Assembly: GCA_018432925.1 (NCBI GenBank) | Contig: JAHDSC010000018.1 | Coordinates: 1-64,000, forward strand | Direction: 5' to 3' | Source of the DNA: Desulfobacterales bacterium | Lineage (GTDB): Bacteria > Desulfobacterota > Desulfobacteria > Desulfobacterales > JAHDSC01 | Length of the DNA: 64,000 nucleotides | Shown here: piece after piece, positions 59,281 to 64,000 of the stretch | Layout: every line of letters begins with the position of its first letter | Position numbering within the stretch: position 1 is the first letter of the stretch | Notes under the pieces: generated by a model | Database searches by the model: none | Told to the model about the DNA's origin: nothing | What the model saw: only the letters and a program-made list of their open reading frames with translations | Translations under genes and position numbers: made by a program

Positions 59281-60066
59281 TTAACTCACCATATTGAGGC
59301 TATGGGAGGTTTTTCGCGCGCTGGATAAAAGCTCTTCCACAATAATTGTCCAGTCACCCAGGGTCAAAAAACGTTGAACCACATCTCGGAGTTGGTCGAT
59401 GTTTTCCGGCCATTGATATCGCATCAGTTGCTGTATTACGTTGCTGTCCGGCTGTAATGGAAGACTGTTTTTAAATTGGAAAGCATATTTTTCCAGATAA
59501 TAATCAATCAATGTGGGGATTTCTTCAGTCCTGTTTCGAAGCGGTGGAATATAAATTTGCATGCCGTTTATCAGGTGGTAAAGTTTTTCATCGAATTTAC
59601 CTTCTTGCACGTCCGGCTCAAGAGCGTGGGTTGCGGTTGATAAAATCAAAGGACCGGTTGATTTCGAACGGTTTAATCCGGGCTGTAACAACTTGTCACG
59701 CCGAATCATTTGGAAAATTTCAGCCTGGATCGAAAGAGGAATGACATGGATCTTGTCAAAAAATAAAACGCACCCATTGGATATTTTGTGTTGCCGGCCT
59801 TGATTCGGCTCAGTACCGGAAAAGAATCCGCCTTCATTCCCGTAGAGTTTGCTGGAAAGCATCATTTTCGGTAAAATCTCACAATTGATTTTAACAAAAG
59901 GACCTTCCTGTCTCGAGGATTTGCGGTAAATATTTCTGGCGGCCAATTCTTTTCCGACGCCGTTTTCGCCGCAAATTAAAATATTTACTCCTGACTCGAC
60001 AGCTTGATTAATTTGATTTCTTATTCTTTCCATACTTGGGCCTGAACCGAGCAGGGTATCTTCCAT
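59281..60066 (-). CDS. Degenerate sigma-54-interaction AAA+ protein without helix-turn-helix
   Basis: 261 residues, with AGGGA 7 bases before ATG. The AAA+ core of NtrC-type activators is clear: Walker A GENGVGKE (33-40), FVKINCEILPKMMLSSKLYG, PPLRNRTEEIPTLIDYYL and WPENIDQLRDVV. Two key features are altered. The GAFTGA loop reads GFFSGT (80-85), and Walker B reads LFFDKI (101-106) with Lys in place of the catalytic Glu. The protein stops right after the AAA+ domain, without a receiver domain or Fis-type HTH. It therefore probably does not activate sigma-54 and may act as a partner or decoy. Confidence 0.85.
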   Translation of the reverse strand: MEDTLLGSGPSMERIRNQINQAVESGVNILICGENGVGKELAARNIYRKSSRQEGPFVKINCEILPKMMLSSKLYGNEGGFFSGTEPNQGRQHKISNGCVLFFDKIHVIPLSIQAEIFQMIRRDKLLQPGLNRSKSTGPLILSTATHALEPDVQEGKFDEKLYHLINGMQIYIPPLRNRTEEIPTLIDYYLEKYAFQFKNSLPLQPDSNVIQQLMRYQWPENIDQLRDVVQRFLTLGDWTIIVEELLSSARKTSHSLNMVS

Positions 60067-60164
60067 TATTCATTCCCTATGGGCTTAGATATCTTGAAGC
60101 CGCCTTTTTCGCTTCGGTTTCAATGACACGGAGGCGGAAAACACGCTCACTGTTCGGTTATAAT

Positions 60165-60386
60165 TCATATCGCCTGTTTTATTTTTTTCCTGCTCGTTTT
60201 TCCAGATAGCCCCAGACATAGAGAACGAAAGGCGCATTCCGATTGGTCGCAATAACCGGCAGCGGAACCAAAACAATCAAAATTTCCCTCTGAACGCTGA
60301 ATCTGACGGATCAGGTTCTCTTTTGTTTGCCCGAATGAATTAATTCCTCTGTTTTTGGCAAGCATTCGTACTTCCAGCATTTTCAT
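60165..60386 (-). CDS. SAP-domain protein with Cx7Cx4Cx5C motif
   Basis: 73 residues with AGAGGA 6 bases before ATG. The first half, MKMLEVRMLAKNRGINSFGQTKENLI, resembles a SAP domain, a DNA- or RNA-binding helix pair. The second half, QRSEGNFDCFGSAAGYCDQS followed by ECAFRSLC, has four Cys spaced Cx7Cx4Cx5C, suggesting a metal or Fe-S site. The same Cys module occurs in the protein at 62001-62258. Such small SAP-Cys proteins accompany two-component genes in some delta-type genomes. The function is unknown. Confidence 0.8.
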   Translation of the reverse strand: MKMLEVRMLAKNRGINSFGQTKENLIRQIQRSEGNFDCFGSAAGYCDQSECAFRSLCLGLSGKTSRKKIKQAI

Positions 60387-60522
60387 TGCCGTTCCTCTCT
60401 AAATTATTGGGTTAAAGGTTTTCAAAAACATAAATGATCCTGATCTTTCATCTTTCTCGAAAATTATTTTGGACAAAATTGGGCTTTCAAATAATTCTTA
60501 AATTCTACGCATTTTATATGCA

Positions 60523-60576
60523 TTGTCCATAGAGAAAGAACATTATTTTTCTGGGGATTTCCCCTGGGCATATAGG
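60523..60576 (-). promoter_or_regulatory. Upstream element A, shared with the second Cys-protein gene
   Basis: On the plus strand TTGTCCATAG (60523-60532) and TATAGG (60571-60576) bracket a central ATTTCCCCT (60557-60565). The same three blocks recur at 62359-62412 with the outer two exactly the same distance apart. The element is about 137 bases upstream of the SAP-Cys gene. It may be a promoter or operator; this is inferred. Confidence 0.55.
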
Positions 60577-60584
60577 AATTTGCC

Positions 60585-60890
60585 CTATTTTGCTTTCGAA
60601 TAAGGTGCTTCGATGTATATTTTGGTTCCTTCCTTTAATCGGGTTTGAATCCTGAAACACCCATTGAGCAGGCTGACCTTTTCCTCCATGCAGCAAAGTC
60701 CGATTCGTTTTTCACTGTTGGCTCTCTGTGAAACCTCGGCAAAATCAAAGCCCTTGCCATCATCTTCTGCCCGGAGAATAATGTTCGGAAAAGACGCGAC
60801 AAGTCGGATGGTCACCCGGTCCGCGTTAGCATGACTGTGGATGTTGTTCAGCGCTTCAAGGAAGATATCAAAGCCCCGGCCGATCGCTTT
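60585..60890 (-). pseudogene. Histidine kinase C-terminal fragment
   Basis: Following an in-frame TAA, the minus-strand frame reads GRGFDIFLEALNNIHSHANA (N-box), then DRVTIRLVASFPNIILRAED, DDGKGFD (G1-like) and RIGLCCMEEKVSLLNG, then FRIQTRLKEGTKIYIEAPY. That is a complete HATPase_c domain of the NarX/HisKA_3 class. The dimerisation/phospho-acceptor domain and sensor are missing, and no start codon of normal strength precedes it. It is likely a truncated kinase remnant. Confidence 0.8.
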
Positions 60891-61186
60891 TTATCCCGTT
60901 CTCCGTATTTTGCCAAACATCGGATCCCCCCACAAAGAGAAAAAAGTTTATCGAAGAGAAATATGGTGAAAAGTTTGAGAAACGGGTGCGTTATGAAAGG
61001 AGCTTTATAGTAAAATGAACCGATGATTTAAAAGAGCTTACGGGGATAAGGACAAATTTACTTTATTCAAAAAAAGGAAAACACGAGATTGATGTTGAAA
61101 ATTCTATTAAAACGTATAGGCGGTGTCGCACGATGAAAGGATTCGCATTCATAGCTGCAATGGTATGGATCGATCTGTTCATAGGA
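60891..61186. other. Gap between kinase fragment and STAS-like gene
   Basis: About 300 bases. The plus strand has an open segment KFIEEKYGEKFEKRVRYERS followed by FIVK and a stop (near 60950-61015), which looks protein-like but has no start and no assigned family. The remainder is AT-rich and not recognised. Confidence 0.35.
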
Positions 61187-61468
61187 CTAAATTTTTTCAG
61201 AGATGATCCGGGTTGCATTTTCGCCTGTAAACATTATTTTAATCGGAAGATTTTTTAGATCGCAAAGATTGCGCTGCAATACATCTCGCCCGAACGGAAT
61301 AATGTTGCTCAGGCAATTGGTATGAATAATGACCCTGTAAACATTGTCGCAACTTTTCTTTAAAACATTTAGTAATTCGCACGCCGAAGAGCCGTCGAAA
61401 TCTCCCATCAGTTTCAGGTGCAGATTGTCCTCATTTCGATGTACAAAGATTTTGAAATTAGATGCCAT
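61187..61468 (-). CDS. STAS-like small protein (anti-sigma antagonist type)
   Basis: 93 residues from ATG 61466-61468, with AGGAG 6 bases upstream. An earlier ATG would add six residues that include the ribosome binding site. FKIFVHRNEDNLHLKLMGDF, DGSSACELLNVLKKSC, VYRVIIHTNCLSNIIPFGRD and LPIKIMFTGENATRIISEKI follow the beta-alpha pattern of STAS domains, but the phosphorylatable DSSG Ser is not obvious (TNCLSNIIPFG). It may be a diverged regulator in the same transcript as the response regulator, 52 bases upstream. Confidence 0.6.
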   Translation of the reverse strand: MASNFKIFVHRNEDNLHLKLMGDFDGSSACELLNVLKKSCDNVYRVIIHTNCLSNIIPFGRDVLQRNLCDLKNLPIKIMFTGENATRIISEKI

Positions 61469-61519
61469 CACTTTCTCCTTTTTCATCGGAAAAAAATCAT
61501 CAGGTCAATTGTATATCCC

Positions 61520-61936
61520 TTAGGCACAATCTTTGATCAAATTGATTTTTCCCCATTCCTTCAAGACATTTCTTTTCAGCGATAGAACTTCGGATATCGT
61601 TTGTTTGAGCCTGTAAAGCGCATCAAAATGCTTGATGACGTATATAAGAACAGGGATTTCAGGCCTTCTTCGATTGATATCCAGCAGTACATCCCAACTC
61701 TCGGTTCCGTTCAGATAATGATCAAGAAGCAGCAGGTCCGGTTGCATATCTCGTAAATACTCCCACATGGCCTCCGCATTTCCCGCACGCTTAACCAAAT
61801 AACCATCTTGAGTCAATTCCACGGAGAGAAGGTCCGGGATATAAGGCTGATCATCCACAATCAAAATATCAATCCTTTTTTCATTCTGCTTAACCGCTAT
61901 TGATTCTTTTTTAGAAATACCCGGCATAAATATCAT
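61520..61936 (-). CDS. Response regulator receiver protein, apparently shortened
   Basis: 138 residues from ATG 61934-61936 (AGGAGG, 8 bases upstream). The receiver has the acidic pair DD at 28-29, phosphoacceptor Asp at 72 (LLLLDHYLN) and a late Lys in VIKHFDALYRL. Between PEIPVLIY and VIKHFD about 20 residues of a normal receiver (the Thr/Ser strand and following helix) are missing, so the fold is likely compromised. There is no output domain. It lies between the Cys protein and the STAS-like gene. Confidence 0.78.
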   Translation of the reverse strand: MIFMPGISKKESIAVKQNEKRIDILIVDDQPYIPDLLSVELTQDGYLVKRAGNAEAMWEYLRDMQPDLLLLDHYLNGTESWDVLLDINRRRPEIPVLIYVIKHFDALYRLKQTISEVLSLKRNVLKEWGKINLIKDCA

Positions 61937-62000
61937 GATCGTCACCTCCTGTAGATGAGGCCTGGCACACAGAAAACCCGCCTGTCCTTCTCATGCATGT

Positions 62001-62258
62001 CTATTTGTCAAAAGAATCAGCATATTGTATGCAGTAGGAGTACCACGCGCAATCCAACCGACTACAAAGGCCCCTGCTCTTGCCAAAGCAATCGAAGTTT
62101 CCCTCCGAACGCTGAACGCTTCGCACCAAAGCGGTGATATCCAGAAAATTTTTTCGATCCGTTTTACCGTCTTTATGGGTTGATAGTTGATCGTTTCCGC
62201 CATTTTCCTCAGGGTATTCGATTAATTTTTTGCTGAGAAAACCGGTCATATGTGCCAT
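62001..62258 (-). CDS. Small protein with Cx7Cx4Cx5C motif, paralogous to the SAP-Cys protein
   Basis: 85 residues, AAGGAA 7 bases before ATG. The C-terminal part, QRSEGNFDCFGKSRGLCSRL then DCAWYSYC, matches the SAP-Cys protein at 60165-60386 in the QRSEGNFDCFG block and in all four Cys spacings. The N-terminal 45 residues (MAHMTGFLSKKLIEYPEENG and on) are unrelated to SAP and hydrophilic. It is the first gene upstream of the response regulator. The function is unknown; a shared metal site or protein-binding role is plausible. Confidence 0.75.
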   Translation of the reverse strand: MAHMTGFLSKKLIEYPEENGGNDQLSTHKDGKTDRKNFLDITALVRSVQRSEGNFDCFGKSRGLCSRLDCAWYSYCIQYADSFDK

Positions 62259-62731
62259 TATGGGGTTCCTTTAAGGTTTCCAGGATAAGCAGAAATGTGT
62301 ATTGGCTTTTATGGAAAATTCCCAAAATTTTAATTCAGTATGATGATTTTATTTTGCTTTGTCCATAGGGGATGCGGTTCATTTTTATAGGAGCATTTCC
62401 CCTATTTATAGGGGTTTATCCTGAGAACCGATTTATCTTTTTCTAGTTAAAACCCCGGCTGACTATAGATTGTCCTGTTTTGGGTATGGAAATCGGACGG
62501 AATTTTGAGAAGCATTTTCCTTTACACCTTTTCTGATGGATCCCATCAGGGCTCATCCCAATGATTGATATAAGTTTTTTGTTTGAAAATTCTTAATAAA
62601 CAGGATAGCCTACCTTAATGGTTTCTTAAAAATTCGCCTCGTTTTACCGGTTTAAGGTCGAACCTGATTCAAACCGCATTGTGAAAATAACTGCAGAAAT
62701 AAAAGATGCTTTTTAAAAAACGGAACGCAAT
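62259..62731. other. Intergenic region before citrate synthase
   Basis: About 470 bases. It includes element B at 62359-62412. The rest, upstream of gltA, is AT-rich with no recognisable gene. Confidence 0.4.
62359..62412 (-). promoter_or_regulatory. Upstream element B, shared with element A
   Basis: TTGTCCATAG (62359-62368), ATTTCCCCT (62395-62403) and TATAGG (62407-62412) repeat the blocks of element A; the outer blocks have identical 48-base spacing. The right part forms a hairpin, CCCCTA/TAGGGG around a 4-base loop (62399-62414). It lies about 100 bases upstream of the Cys-protein gene. Confidence 0.55.
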
Positions 62732-64000
62732 ATGCCGGAACCTGTGAAAATTATTATTGAAGGAAAAACATATGAATTGCCTGTCATTGTTGGTTCTGAA
62801 GATGAAAAGGCAATTGATATCTCGAATCTCAGGAAGAAGACCGGATATATCACTCTCGATCCGGGATTCAACAACACGGGAAGCTGCATCAGTTCAATCA
62901 CCTTTTTGGATGGCGAGAACGGCATCCTTCGCTATCGCGGAGTGCCGATCGAGGAACTGGCAGAGAATTCAACCTTTGTGGAAACGGCCTATCTTTTAAT
63001 AAATGGAGAATTGCCAACCAAAAAACAACTGAACCGTTTTTCGGTTCTTCTTAACGACAATTCCCTTGTTCATGAAGATATGCAGATTTTTTATCAGAAT
63101 TTTCCGAGAGCATCTCATCCGATGGGGATTCTTTCGTCAATGGTAAATGCCTTGAAGAGCTTTTACCCGGAACTTCAGGAAAACGAAGAAGAGATCAATA
63201 TAACGGTTACAAGGCTTCTTTCCAAGGTTCGAACGATGGCTGCCTTGTCGTATAAAATATCCAGGGGCCATAAGGTTGTTTACCCTCGACCCGATCTGTC
63301 ATATGCTGCAAATTTTCTCAACATGATGTTTGATACCCCTGTCAGGCCTTATATGATCGATGAAGATATCGTTAAAGCGCTTAACGTCTTCTGGATTCTC
63401 CATGCCGATCATGAGCAGAATTGTTCTACATCGGCGGTGCGGCTTGTCGGAAGCGCACGGGTGAATCTGTATGCAGCAATATCCTCCGGAATTTGTGCGC
63501 TATGGGGTCCGCTGCACGGCGGTGCGAATCAGGCCGTTATCGAGATGCTTTCTGAAATTAAAGCGGATGGAAAAGATCTGGCACGTGTGATCGAAAAAGC
63601 CAAAGACAGGAAAAATCCATTCCGACTGATGGGTTTCGGACACAGCGTTTACAAAACATATGATCCCCGTGCCAAGATCCTGAAAAAGGAGTGCGACAAG
63701 ATTCTTTCGAAATCGTATATTGATGATCCGCTGCTGGACCTGGCAAAGCAGCTTGAAGTATTCGCACTGAAAGATGACTATTTTATCGAGCACAACCTTT
63801 ACCCGAACATTGATTTTTACAGCGGTATACTGCTTCGTGCCATCGGCATTCCAACCAATATGTTCAGCGTCATGTTCGCAATCGGCAGGATGCCGGGATG
63901 GATCGCTCAGTGGAGGGAAAGCATTCATGACCCACGCTGGAAACTCAATCGACCCCGCCAGATCTATATGGGGCTGCCGAAGAGGAAATACATTCCGATT
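62732..64000 (+). CDS. gltA: Citrate synthase (3' end cut by window edge)
   Basis: 423 residues visible from ATG 62732, without a stop before the edge; probably only a few residues are missing, as the end (RQIYMGLPKRKYIPI) is close to the usual C-terminus. Type II features are GSCISSITFLDGENGILRYR, WILHADHEQNCSTS, ALWGPLHGGANQA with catalytic His, FRLMGFGHSVYK with catalytic His, and NLYPNIDFYSG with catalytic Asp. It condenses oxaloacetate with acetyl-CoA. The gene is on the plus strand, divergent from the Cys-protein signalling genes. Confidence 0.96.
   Translation, partial: MPEPVKIIIEGKTYELPVIVGSEDEKAIDISNLRKKTGYITLDPGFNNTGSCISSITFLDGENGILRYRGVPIEELAENSTFVETAYLLINGELPTKKQLNRFSVLLNDNSLVHEDMQIFYQNFPRASHPMGILSSMVNALKSFYPELQENEEEINITVTRLLSKVRTMAALSYKISRGHKVVYPRPDLSYAANFLNMMFDTPVRPYMIDEDIVKALNVFWILHADHEQNCSTSAVRLVGSARVNLYAAISSGICALWGPLHGGANQAVIEMLSEIKADGKDLARVIEKAKDRKNPFRLMGFGHSVYKTYDPRAKILKKECDKILSKSYIDDPLLDLAKQLEVFALKDDYFIEHNLYPNIDFYSGILLRAIGIPTNMFSVMFAIGRMPGWIAQWRESIHDPRWKLNRPRQIYMGLPKRKYIPI

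Overview
The window looks like a slice of a Gram-negative, anaerobic, probably sulfate-reducing bacterium of the Desulfobacterota (Desulfobacterales-like). This is an inference from gene content and order: EtfBA, an iron-only hydrogenase-type ACT regulator, a sodium-pumping decarboxylase beta subunit with a stand-alone biotin carrier, a KamA-type radical SAM enzyme, a radical SAM/DUF2344 fusion protein, and SAP/Cys-motif signalling proteins. No rRNA is present to settle the taxonomy.

Region 1-17.3 kb is almost entirely on the minus strand and holds two translation super-operons. Read in the direction of transcription, the first is infC-rpmI-rplT-pheS-pheT-merR-like-tRNA-Gly. The second is rimP-nusA-infB-DUF503-rbfA-nrnA-truB-rpsO-pnp-M16 peptidase (cut by the left edge). 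Two tRNA-Ser genes lie just upstream. infC appears to start at an AUA codon, and rpsO at a GUG.

Region 17.5-30 kb is mixed. It carries an acidic hypothetical protein, a TM1266-type regulator, a decayed nikR, an ApbE flavin transferase, etfBA, rimO-ispB, a FlgT-like exported protein, pgsA and tRNA-Val. The 3' end of tRNA-Val is partly duplicated 1.7 kb downstream. The two copies bracket a decayed IS91-type transposase and a THEP1-type NTPase, which suggests an eroded tRNA-integrated element. A molybdenum-carrier-like/DUF6794 fusion follows.

Region 30.6-40.9 kb holds hisI-hisG-aminotransferase-engB-era, an HNH nuclease, the decarboxylase beta subunit and biotin carrier, kamA, and long stretches with no intact gene.

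Region 40.9-57 kb has origin-type gene content: a perfect 16-bp parS abutting mnmE, then jag-yidC-yidD-rnpA-rpmH, a radical SAM fusion protein, a DegQ protease, asnS, gyrB, dnaN and an RdgC homologue divided in two by one in-frame stop. dnaA, mnmG, parA and parB are not in the window.

Region 57-64 kb holds a YchF-type GTPase and an accessory signalling patch: a cyclic-nucleotide-binding protein, a degenerate sigma-54-type AAA+ protein, two paralogous Cx7Cx4Cx5C proteins with similar upstream elements, a shortened response regulator, a STAS-like protein and a histidine-kinase fragment. Citrate synthase runs to the right edge. The most unusual material is this signalling patch, the split RdgC, the tRNA-Val element and the infC start. 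No CRISPR array or complete mobile element was seen.
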